28,897 nucleotides of DNA. Origin: an uncultured Acetatifactor sp. (GTDB lineage Bacteria > Bacillota > Clostridia > Lachnospirales > Lachnospiraceae). The position numbers were made by a program, and so were the translations under genes. The first letter of the stretch is position 1; each line of letters starts with the position of its first letter. This document shows positions 6,950 to 14,383 of this stretch, piece by piece. The stretch spans positions 1 through 28,897 of the forward strand of contig CAJTLR010000046.1 of the NCBI GenBank assembly GCA_910577185.1. The letters run 5' to 3'. Below the pieces are notes generated by a model. The model was not told the origin of the DNA. It did not search any database and saw only the letters and a list, made by a program, of their open reading frames with translations.

Positions 6950-8782
6950 ATGGCAGATTTTGGAATACGTTTTTTCTTATGTAATATTTTTATTTGCATC
7001 ATCATAGGTTTTCTTCTGATCGCAAAACGAACATTGAAAAATGTCCTCACCAGCCGGATGCAGTTTCATTTATGGTTTCTGCTGCTTGGAATTCTTGCGG
7101 TTCCCTTTCTGCCCTTTCCTGCAGACGGATTTGCAAAAATTTTTGCATGGTTTGACGCACGCAAAACCGCGGCAGCATCGGACAAATCCGCAATTGCGGA
7201 AAATGCCCTGGAACCAGGTATCAGCGGCACTGTCAGTCAAATGAATGACTTTGCACTGTCCGTCAGCAGAAAAACACCCTCCATGATTGGATATATTTTG
7301 TGCGGTATATGGCTGGCCGGCGTCCTTGTCATGGTTTTCTTTATGATAAAGTCTGCATCCCGCCTGAATGCCATAAAAAAGTCTGCGCTTCCCCTGCAGA
7401 ACAGGACCGTCCGTCTTATATACCATGGCTGCCTAAAAGAGATGAAAATAAAAAGAAACATTCCGGTTTACAGTACTGCCTTTTTAAAATCCCCTGTTAT
7501 TGCGGGCTTCTTCAATCCCTGCATTTATCTTCCCATCCACCTGATATCGGATTTTCATGCCACGGACATGCGGTATATACTGTTACATGAATTACAGCAT
7601 TACAGGCATAAGGACGCACTGGCCGGCTTCTTCATGAACCTTTTCGGCATACTTTACTGGTGTAATCCATTTGTCTGGTACGCCTTGAAGGAAATGCGGA
7701 GCGAACGGGAAATTGCCTGTGACACATCTGTCCTGAAACTCCTCAAAGAAAGCGATTATAAAGAGTATGGAAATACTCTCATCAACTTTGCCGAAAAAGT
7801 ATCACTTACACCTTCCCCTTTTGCTTTTGTTTCCGGAAGCAATGCTGTCGGAATCAGCGGAAGCATGAAACAGATGCGGCGGAGAATTACCAATATTTCC
7901 TCTTATCAAAAACCTTCTGTTTTCAGAAAATTAAAGGGACTGGCGGTTTTTGCCGCCATTGCCGTGATTCTTTTCACGCTTGCCCCGATACTTTCCACCT
8001 ATGCTGCAGATCAAAGCCGGTATCAGTGGAAAATATCCTCCGACAAAATTTCCATGCTGGATCTGTCTGCCTATTTCAGCGGATACCGGGGCAGCTTTGT
8101 ACTATACGATCTGAAAAATGATACATGGAAGATCCATGACCTGGATCAGGCCACTTTAAGGACTTCCCCGGATTCAACTTATAAAATCTATGATGCGTTG
8201 TTTGGACTGGAAGAAGGTGTGATTGCACCGGACGATTCTTTTATGGCCTGGGACGGGACGGAACACCCCTTTGAAGCCTGGAACGGAAATCAGGATTTAT
8301 TTTCTGCCATGCGTGATTCCGTCAACTGGTATTTCCAGGAAATCGATACGCAGATGGGTTTATCTGTCCTTCAGGGTTATATCCGGAAAATCGGATACGG
8401 AAATGAGCATGTAAATGCAAACCTTTCCTCCTACTGGATGCAGGGGACACTGGAAATCTCCCCGGTAGAGCAGGTAGAGCTTTTAACGGCTCTCCACAAC
8501 AATCGTTTCGGTTTTGCCCCGGAAAATGTAAATGCCGTAAAAAAATCAATCTGCCTGGTTTCTTCCGAAAATTTTTCCCAGGAAGATATAAGCTTTTACG
8601 GGAAAACCGGAACCGGCCGTGTAGACGGCCAGGATGTGAACGGCTGGTTTGTAGGCTGCTTGGAAACAAAGGGCAATACTTACTTCTTTGCCACAAACAT
8701 TCAAAATGATTCGGGCGCCAACGGAACCAGGGCGGCAGAAATTACGAAGGCTGTCTTATCTGATTTAATCCTCCGGAACTGA
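6950..8782 (+). CDS. blaR1: BlaR1-type beta-lactam sensor, M56 metallopeptidase
   Basis: The protein has about 610 residues. Membrane segments lie near residues 6-26, 40-58, 112-133 and 330-350. Between the last two is the cytoplasmic M56 zinc peptidase with HELQH at 213-217 and the downstream ESxxACD-like element SEREIACD. The extracellular domain (about 360-610) is a penicillin-binding, class-D-lactamase-like sensor with all three motifs: S409-T-Y-K, S457-V-N and K552-T-G-T. A beta-lactam should therefore acylate S409 and switch on the protease. The start at 6950 has AGGTGA at seven bases. The pair is complete, yet no beta-lactamase or penicillin-binding target gene lies in the window; targets are probably elsewhere, including the lipoprotein at 12900-14180. 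Confidence 0.93.
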   Translation: MADFGIRFFLCNIFICIIIGFLLIAKRTLKNVLTSRMQFHLWFLLLGILAVPFLPFPADGFAKIFAWFDARKTAAASDKSAIAENALEPGISGTVSQMNDFALSVSRKTPSMIGYILCGIWLAGVLVMVFFMIKSASRLNAIKKSALPLQNRTVRLIYHGCLKEMKIKRNIPVYSTAFLKSPVIAGFFNPCIYLPIHLISDFHATDMRYILLHELQHYRHKDALAGFFMNLFGILYWCNPFVWYALKEMRSEREIACDTSVLKLLKESDYKEYGNTLINFAEKVSLTPSPFAFVSGSNAVGISGSMKQMRRRITNISSYQKPSVFRKLKGLAVFAAIAVILFTLAPILSTYAADQSRYQWKISSDKISMLDLSAYFSGYRGSFVLYDLKNDTWKIHDLDQATLRTSPDSTYKIYDALFGLEEGVIAPDDSFMAWDGTEHPFEAWNGNQDLFSAMRDSVNWYFQEIDTQMGLSVLQGYIRKIGYGNEHVNANLSSYWMQGTLEISPVEQVELLTALHNNRFGFAPENVNAVKKSICLVSSENFSQEDISFYGKTGTGRVDGQDVNGWFVGCLETKGNTYFFATNIQNDSGANGTRAAEITKAVLSDLILRN

Positions 8783-8837
8783 CACCCGTGCAGTTTTTTG
8801 TCCCCCGTTTTTGACACCCGTTTCACATCCTTGGCTT

Positions 8838-10253
8838 TTATTCAGTCATAACTGATGCATCCACCATATCCTGCTGCAATTTAAACTCTATCGTTTTTGT
8901 ACTTCCCCCTGTTCTTCTTATCAGTTCATCTTGTCCTATTATTTTCACAAGATTTGCAATTTTTGCACCTAAATCAGCTCTTCCATTATCATCATATCCT
9001 TCTTCATTTGAATTTTTATGATAAAAAATCGTTGTATGCACATTATCATTCAAGATCCATTCCCTAAGGATATCTTTGTCTGTAACATCTAAAGAGTGTC
9101 CAAATATGTAGAGGTCGTATTTTTTCTTCATCCCTTTATAATTTACGCCTGATGCTTTACTCCATTTTAGAAGCTGCTCCATATCATCGTTTTTAAGAGC
9201 ATTCATCATTAATTCCATACTGTTTTCATACCCTTCTTTACCTGATTCATAATTGCTTTTAATTTCATTAATCCACTCCTTATACTTACACCCTGTCCCC
9301 TTATATATTCTTTGATAAAACTTCTTAAAAGCAATAAATTCTATATTCTTATCCTTTCTGTCATCCGGTAAATATTCATCTATCCCAAGAACTATATTGC
9401 TATTTTCAACTGTATGCTTAATGTCTGCTTTTCCATGAATATAATCTATATAATCTACATCGCTTTTATCAATATTTTCTTTTGACTTTTCTAAACAGCT
9501 GAAATAAATACGTTCATATGTAGATGTATAATTAAAATTCAATACCTTGGTTATTTTTTTAATTGTGGTTTTATCCACATATTCAAAGTCATATGTCATA
9601 ATACTCTTTATATCTGGCGATATCCTCTTGTAATCAATCCTTTCGGTAATTTCATATAAATAGATTTCAAGCGCCCTTATCAGTCTGTTTAAATTCCTGA
9701 GCAAAAGATCCCTCTGTTCCCGATAACTTATTTCATTACTTCCGTTCTCCTCCATGCATTTATCCATTTTATATCTTTTATTTAAACAGTGATCATTTAA
9801 ATAGTTTATCAATAGATTATCAACTTGACCGTTAAAACTTTTTCCTTTCATATCACTATCTATCTTCTGAATTACATTTGAGATTTCACTCTCAAAATCA
9901 ATCCAGTTATCTCTTCCCTTCATATTACACTGATCAAAATAATCAAACCAGCAATTATCCTTTATCAATTCATAAAATTCGTCCATATTGGGATTTCCTG
10001 TTTTAAATCTGCTTGTATTTCCTTCCGTTTCTTTGCATTCTTCACGCCCAATAAATAAATCTTGTAAATATCTCTTAATTTTTTCATCCATTTTCCAACC
10101 ATTTAAATAATCTTTCTGATACGATTCAGGTGATAAGATATTTGTTTCGCTATAAATTGCGCTTAATTTTTTGCCAAACTCCAAAAAATCCTTATACTTT
10201 GTAGGCAATCCATGTGCCAAATCAAAACCGTTTCCAATCATAAGTATATTCAT
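8838..10253 (-). CDS. abiH: AbiH-family abortive infection protein
   Basis: The protein has 471 residues. It matches the AbiH family: an amino-terminal ILMIGNGFDLAHGLPTKY followed by a long charged helical body, a central LNFNYT, then IHGKAD, and a late IFGHSLDVTDKDIL. AbiH was described as a plasmid-borne phage resistance gene of lactococci. The biochemical activity is not established; the glycine-rich start suggests a nucleotide-binding Rossmann-like fold. The start at 10253 follows AAGGAG by nine bases. Base composition is clearly more AT-rich than the neighbouring genes, with many AAA, ATA and AAT codons, which suggests recent transfer. It stands alone, convergent with blaR1, with no toxin partner or recombinase next to it. 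Confidence 0.88.
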   Translation of the reverse strand: MNILMIGNGFDLAHGLPTKYKDFLEFGKKLSAIYSETNILSPESYQKDYLNGWKMDEKIKRYLQDLFIGREECKETEGNTSRFKTGNPNMDEFYELIKDNCWFDYFDQCNMKGRDNWIDFESEISNVIQKIDSDMKGKSFNGQVDNLLINYLNDHCLNKRYKMDKCMEENGSNEISYREQRDLLLRNLNRLIRALEIYLYEITERIDYKRISPDIKSIMTYDFEYVDKTTIKKITKVLNFNYTSTYERIYFSCLEKSKENIDKSDVDYIDYIHGKADIKHTVENSNIVLGIDEYLPDDRKDKNIEFIAFKKFYQRIYKGTGCKYKEWINEIKSNYESGKEGYENSMELMMNALKNDDMEQLLKWSKASGVNYKGMKKKYDLYIFGHSLDVTDKDILREWILNDNVHTTIFYHKNSNEEGYDDNGRADLGAKIANLVKIIGQDELIRRTGGSTKTIEFKLQQDMVDASVMTE

Positions 10254-10441
10254 AAATCTTTTCTCCTTAATTACATTTTTAATGGCCACACTTCCACATT
10301 TTTTATTTTATTCTATTTTTTTTGCCCTTCTTAGTCAATATATTTTTTGAGAAATCTGAAAAATTTTACCCACTGTTTCCATCAACCGCTTTTATAATAA
10401 ACTTTTATAATAAGCAAAAAATATGCTTTTTAACCTCGTCA

Positions 10442-10493
10442 GAAAAAACACAAAACCTGCAGAGGCTCTGTCTCATAGAGAGCCCTGCAGGTT
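10442..10493 (-). terminator. intrinsic terminator after the GyrI-like gene
   Basis: A strong stem pairs AACCTGCAG (10454-10462) with CTGCAGGTT (10485-10493), continued by GGCTCT with AGAGCC around a short loop. On the minus strand it is followed by TTTTGTGTTTTTT. It lies about 20 bases after the stop at 10514. Confidence 0.82.
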
Positions 10494-10513
10494 CCTTCTG
10501 CTGAATTCACATT

Positions 10514-11170
10514 TCACAATAGTAATATTGCATCCCTCTCCGCTTTCTTAACCGGATGCCTTATAACAGTCTTTAACTTCTCCGGGGCCACACGTCTTGC
10601 ATCCGACAAGTAAATCTCATGGTGCATCCTGCTCTCTGAAAAGTCATTTTCATAGCCCTGCTCTTTCATAAACTGTTCCATGGCGGTAATCGTGGCAGGT
10701 TCATCATCATATGCGCCTATGTGCATACACTGCACACATAAACCTTCACGAATGGTCAGAAATTCCACCCTGGAATAATCTTGTTTTTTCTTATTTTGCG
10801 CCGCATCTACCGCCCATTGGAAATCATCCCTGGTCACAAAATCCGGCAGCCTGATTACAGATATCCAGCAAAAGTCCTCTTTCCGGCTGTAATCCACCCC
10901 CATAACCCCTTCCTGCCACCAGAATCCTTCCAGGGGCGGTACTACATAATCAAAATATCCGTCCATTTTATGGCCGCTCTTTTTACTCATTTTAATTGTA
11001 AACGCAATTCCGTACAGCAAACCTATTGCCTCTTTGTACGCGCCACCCTCCTCATTGGGATTTCCCTTTCCCCTTACCGCAATAAATTTCATTTCCGGCA
11101 CTTCCACCAGCTCCGGTTTCTTCTTCGGCATATAAAATTCTTTATATTCTTTCTTATAATCGAACGCCAT
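10514..11170 (-). CDS. GyrI-like small-molecule-binding protein
   Basis: The protein has 218 residues with no DNA-binding domain and no signal peptide. It belongs to the GyrI-like superfamily: strand LVEVPEMKFIAVRGKGNPNE near the start, the aromatic GFWWQEGVMGVDY centre, and YLSDARRVAPEKLKTVIRHPV at the end. Stand-alone members of this length include proteins reported to hydrolyse cyclopropane-containing genotoxins of the CC-1065/yatakemycin type; whether this one does is not shown by sequence. AAAGGAG precedes the start. The start overlaps the end of the YjbR-DUF3795 gene by 17 bases, so the two are translationally coupled. A terminator follows it. Confidence 0.85.
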   Translation of the reverse strand: MAFDYKKEYKEFYMPKKKPELVEVPEMKFIAVRGKGNPNEEGGAYKEAIGLLYGIAFTIKMSKKSGHKMDGYFDYVVPPLEGFWWQEGVMGVDYSRKEDFCWISVIRLPDFVTRDDFQWAVDAAQNKKKQDYSRVEFLTIREGLCVQCMHIGAYDDEPATITAMEQFMKEQGYENDFSESRMHHEIYLSDARRVAPEKLKTVIRHPVKKAERDAILLL

Positions 11171-11804
11171 AAGAACAGACTCCTTTCAGATTATTGATCC
11201 GCTCCTGGATACTGGCTTCAAATTGGGAATCCGTCATGGACGGATCTCTTGTCATCTTCCAGATATCGCAGGCCATATCATCACAATACCCACAGACAGC
11301 ATATCTGTGTTTATTTGCGCAGCAGCCGTAAATTGGGCAGGGCTTTCCGTCAGGCGCATGAAAAACTTTTCCATCGGATTCATTACAGCCTTTACAGGCG
11401 CTGCCAAGCAGAGTGCATTTTGTACAGTCAGTACCGCATACAGAGAGACCTAAGAGCTCCCGCTGCTTCTTTTTGGGAAAACCTGCCAGTACAAGGAAAT
11501 AGGATTTATCCAACAATTCTTTTAGCAGTTCATCGGGTACGCTGCCATCGGGTTTTATGGAATTCCAATGCTGTTTATTACAATAATATCCCGGAACAAT
11601 ATCCTCATACTGCTTCCGCAGAAAGTCTCCTTCCGCCGGCTCCAGCTTTAGCGTAATATAGTATGGTTCATCATTTTCTCCCAGACACACTGCGGCAAAC
11701 ATTTTTCCGCCAATATGATACCGGATCCAGTTCCAGTCTTTTTGCAGATCCTTTGTCGCGCCGGCTTTCCCCAGCAGATATTCATCCAGCCACAAATACC
11801 TCAT
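11154..11804 (-). CDS. YjbR/MmcQ domain fused to cysteine-rich DUF3795
   Basis: The protein has about 216 residues. Residues 1-120 are an MmcQ/YjbR domain (EYLLGKAGATKDLQKDWNW, then GGKMFAAVCL and NKQHWNSI). Residues about 125-216 are a cysteine-rich DUF3795-type module with CGTDCTKC, CKGC, CPIYGCC and CGYCDDMACD, which probably binds zinc or an iron-sulfur cluster. The start at 11804 is preceded by GGGG. The frame stays open to an ATG at 11918 that overlaps the stop of the WYL gene, but the extra stretch is made of inverted repeats and is probably leader. The gene lies between a WYL regulator and a GyrI-like protein, so control by the WYL protein is plausible. Confidence 0.83.
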   Translation of the reverse strand: MRYLWLDEYLLGKAGATKDLQKDWNWIRYHIGGKMFAAVCLGENDEPYYITLKLEPAEGDFLRKQYEDIVPGYYCNKQHWNSIKPDGSVPDELLKELLDKSYFLVLAGFPKKKQRELLGLSVCGTDCTKCTLLGSACKGCNESDGKVFHAPDGKPCPIYGCCANKHRYAVCGYCDDMACDIWKMTRDPSMTDSQFEASIQERINNLKGVCSYGVRL

Positions 11805-11840
11805 ATTTAACCCCATTTCTGCGCGGCCTTTTGCGCATGT

Positions 11841-11899
11841 CAAGTTTGTGGATGCCGCGCTGACACAAACTTGGGATTGAAAATTTTCAATTTTCAATC
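11841..11899. repeat. two strong adjacent inverted repeats, REP-like
   Basis: CAAGTTTGTG (11841-11850) pairs perfectly with CACAAACTTG (11864-11873) around a 13-base GC-rich loop. Immediately beside it GATTGAAAATT (11875-11885) pairs perfectly with AATTTTCAATC (11889-11899) around three bases. They fill the gap between the WYL gene and the YjbR-DUF3795 gene. No T-run follows, so they do not look like a terminator; a dispersed intergenic element or cis-acting leader is more likely. Confidence 0.7.
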
Positions 11900-11910
11900 T
11901 TCCTCCGTTT

Positions 11911-12834
11911 TCATTCACAATTTTTAGTATCGTATAATTCTATCATATTTTTTGCAGTACAGACCAGGGCATCCCGTACCCAGGCAGGCTCCAGTACTTT
12001 TACCTTATCGCCAAAAGTCAGAAGCCAGCCCAGCAGATTCTCCTTTCCCGTATAATCTGCCGTAAATAATAAACTTCCATCTTCTCTTTCCGTAAAACAA
12101 TGGATACCAAATTCTTCTACCAGCCTCCACTGTGAATCCCTGGTAAACAGCGCCTTAACCTTAATTCCACCGGGAAATATTTTTTCATCAGATAAATCAG
12201 GCATTGGCACTGCCTCCCTTGGCGGAAAAGTGGTATCTTCTTTTACCAATGCCTCCATGCGGTTCAGTTTAAATAATCGAAAATCCCTTTTCTCTGTACA
12301 CCATCCCCACACATACCATGAAGACCATTTATAGACCAGATAATATGGTTCCAAACTTCTGGTACTTTTTCCTTTTGGTGCATAATATTGAAAGGTAAGC
12401 AGATTTCTCTCTTCTACGGCTTGCTGAATCAACTCTATCTTTGGAGCCAAAGTATCCTTATACCAGGATGACAAATCAATTAAAATAGAATCCCTGCCAC
12501 TCACAAAGTCAGCCGAGCCGGCCTTTATCTTATCCATAAGCTGCCCATAATAATGGCTCCCGCTCACACTGTCCAAACTGCGGAGTCCTGCCAGAATCAT
12601 CTGCATATCCTTTGATGTCAGCAGGGTTCTGTCCATCCTATAGCCGTCCATAATGCGGATGCCGCCGCCAGATCCCTGTGCAGTTGCAATCGGTATTCCC
12701 GCTTTGCACAAATTTTCTATATCTCTGTTAATCGTTCTCCGTGATACCTCAAATTTGTCTGCCAGTTCCGGCGCCGTTACTTTTTCTTCCTGCAGCAATA
12801 CGGAAAGTATTCCGATAAGTCTGTCAATTTTCAT
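11911..12834 (-). CDS. YafY-type helix-turn-helix regulator with WYL domain
   Basis: The protein has 307 residues. Residues 1-56 are an HTH_11 domain (VTAPELADKFEVSRRTINRD). Residues about 134-205 are a WYL domain, with the motif reading WYVWGWCTEKRDFRLFKLNR at 173-192. The tail (about 225-300) is the WCX-like extension. WYL regulators are sensors, some binding nucleic acid, common in defence and DNA damage contexts. AGAGG lies seven bases before the start. The two downstream genes may be its targets. A near-palindrome at 12870-12891 upstream could be its own operator. Confidence 0.92.
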   Translation of the reverse strand: MKIDRLIGILSVLLQEEKVTAPELADKFEVSRRTINRDIENLCKAGIPIATAQGSGGGIRIMDGYRMDRTLLTSKDMQMILAGLRSLDSVSGSHYYGQLMDKIKAGSADFVSGRDSILIDLSSWYKDTLAPKIELIQQAVEERNLLTFQYYAPKGKSTRSLEPYYLVYKWSSWYVWGWCTEKRDFRLFKLNRMEALVKEDTTFPPREAVPMPDLSDEKIFPGGIKVKALFTRDSQWRLVEEFGIHCFTEREDGSLLFTADYTGKENLLGWLLTFGDKVKVLEPAWVRDALVCTAKNMIELYDTKNCE

Positions 12835-12869
12835 AAGGAACCTCTCATTTTTATATCATACCAAAGCAT

Positions 12870-12891
12870 ACACGACAGCTATATGTCATGT
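12870..12891. promoter_or_regulatory. possible operator upstream of the WYL regulator
   Basis: ACACGACA (12870-12877) and TGTCATGT (12884-12891) are 8-bp arms with one mismatch and a six-base centre. The dyad lies about 36 bases upstream of the WYL gene start, where an autoregulatory site would be expected. There is no direct evidence of binding. Confidence 0.3.
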
Positions 12892-12899
12892 TTATTTTA

Positions 12900-14180
12900 T
12901 CATCTTCCTCCAAATAAAAAAAGACCTGCCGCTCCATAAACCTCTTTCCACTCTTCCTCCGTCAGCCGGTCGGAATGCCACCAAATGTCATAATCTCCTT
13001 CTGGTAAAATTAACTCGTTGGATACATACTGAAAACTGTCCTCACTTAATGGACGGATTACGGTTGTGTGTGAAAACTCCTTAGACATATTTCCATTGGG
13101 ATATACTGCATTGATATGAAGCGTAACCGTTCCATCCTCGTTTTCCGTATAATCCACTACTTCCGGATACGCAATATTGGGATATTCCGCCTCGTAAAAA
13201 CCTCGTGGTCTGTACTCATAGGAGGCAAGTTCCGAAATATACTTTGTTTTTGAACGAAGCGTTTCGCTGTCCATGTTGACATATGCCCCAATCACATTTT
13301 CAAACAGCCCTCCCGGTACCTGGCAAACGGCCCCGACTCCTAAATTTTCATCCCTCATATAAGGCACTGGCCGGCTGTGCAGCATTGGATAGAACTTGTC
13401 AAATAAATCGTAGAAATCCAAATCCCCAAAATCGTCCTCACTCCAATTGCAGAGAAACAGATTGTTCTGCCCATAGCCAACCGGCAGAATATACTTTCTG
13501 TTATATTCCCTGCACTTTTCGTCCAACGGCAAAACCCGGAGCATCGTATGTTCCGGCGTTTCACTTAATGTCAGTATATAACCCTCCTCTGAAAAGTAAC
13601 TTCCTTCAAAGATTAAGTATCCTTCCTCTGTATACTGCCAGAAGTCCGCCGAATAGCTTACTGTGCTGCTGTTTTTCAGACTTCCATTCTGATCATATTG
13701 GTAATATCTCCTGACAATATCTACATTGCTGTCCTCTGTTTTGAAATCAAATTTACAAATTCCCATCTTCATAATCACTATCACTGTCAATTCAGCAGTC
13801 TCTTTTTCATCTACTGCTCTGCAAAACAAAAGCACCTGCTCTGCCTGCGTCATGTCAACCTGATTTTCACTGTCAACAGCCACATAACCGTTTTCACCAA
13901 GTCTGGCAACCATGCGCTGCACAATATCCAGACTTCCCAATGTATTTGCGCCTATGGCTTCATCAAAAATATCACTGAGAACCTCTTCTATGCGATGTGC
14001 ATCAGCCGAATCATCTTCACCGGAAGCATACACTTCATTATCTGCATGTGTTATCCCAGTTTCCCATACCCTGCACCCCGTCAATATCAGCATGATCATG
14101 CTAATCGTCGCAGCCAGAAGATATTTTCTATTCTTTTCCCACAACATACCTCTTCTGCCTCTCCCTTTTGCATTTTCCAC
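12900..14180 (-). CDS. exported lipoprotein of unknown function, probably BlaI-controlled
   Basis: The protein has 426 residues. The amino end is a lipoprotein signal: basic n-region, hydrophobic segment LLAATISMIMLILTGC and a lipobox cysteine at about residue 36, so it should sit on the outer face of the membrane. The remainder is acidic, beta-rich and without catalytic motifs I recognise. It resembles a Clostridia family of unknown function, possibly DUF6070, from memory only. Either ATG 14180 or ATG 14147 could be the start; both leave the signal intact. Its promoter carries two TTAC-N4-GTAA dyads identical in pattern to the one before blaI, so induction by cell-wall antibiotics through BlaR1/BlaI is predicted. 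Confidence 0.8.
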   Translation of the reverse strand: MENAKGRGRRGMLWEKNRKYLLAATISMIMLILTGCRVWETGITHADNEVYASGEDDSADAHRIEEVLSDIFDEAIGANTLGSLDIVQRMVARLGENGYVAVDSENQVDMTQAEQVLLFCRAVDEKETAELTVIVIMKMGICKFDFKTEDSNVDIVRRYYQYDQNGSLKNSSTVSYSADFWQYTEEGYLIFEGSYFSEEGYILTLSETPEHTMLRVLPLDEKCREYNRKYILPVGYGQNNLFLCNWSEDDFGDLDFYDLFDKFYPMLHSRPVPYMRDENLGVGAVCQVPGGLFENVIGAYVNMDSETLRSKTKYISELASYEYRPRGFYEAEYPNIAYPEVVDYTENEDGTVTLHINAVYPNGNMSKEFSHTTVIRPLSEDSFQYVSNELILPEGDYDIWWHSDRLTEEEWKEVYGAAGLFLFGGR

Positions 14181-14215
14181 CGTTTCTTTTCTTCCTTATC
14201 TCCATTGTCCATAAA

Positions 14216-14269
14216 TCTTACTATTGTAAGACTTATTCAAATATTACACTGGTAAGATTTAGAAGTCAA
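14216..14269 (-). promoter_or_regulatory. promoter with two BlaI-like operators for the lipoprotein gene
   Basis: On the minus strand TTGACT (14264-14269) and TAATAT (14241-14246) are 17 bases apart. One dyad, TTAC-N4-GTAA at 14244-14255, covers the -10 edge of the spacer. A second, the perfect palindrome TCTTAC-TATT-GTAAGA at 14216-14231, lies at the start of the transcript. Both match the spacing of the blaI operator at 6525-6536. Confidence 0.75.
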
Positions 14270-14328
14270 GTAGTTTTTCCTTTTAATAATCCTACCGCTC
14301 TTGTCAGGCAATGGTACGATGGAAAACC

Positions 14329-14371
14329 CAAAAAGAGGCTGCGCACTCATTACTCAATGCGACAGCCCCTC
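14329..14371 (-). terminator. intrinsic terminator after leuS
   Basis: On the minus strand GAGGGGCTGTCGCA pairs with TGCGCAGCCTC, with small bulges, and is followed by TTTTTGGG. It begins about 12 bases after the leuS stop. Confidence 0.8.
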
Positions 14372-14383
14372 CAAATGAATCCC

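Noticed and set aside
8780..8821. 10-bp direct repeat TGACACCCGT at 8780 and 8812
   Set aside because: Only two copies next to a pyrimidine-rich stretch; no gene, dyad or mobile-element signature supports a function.
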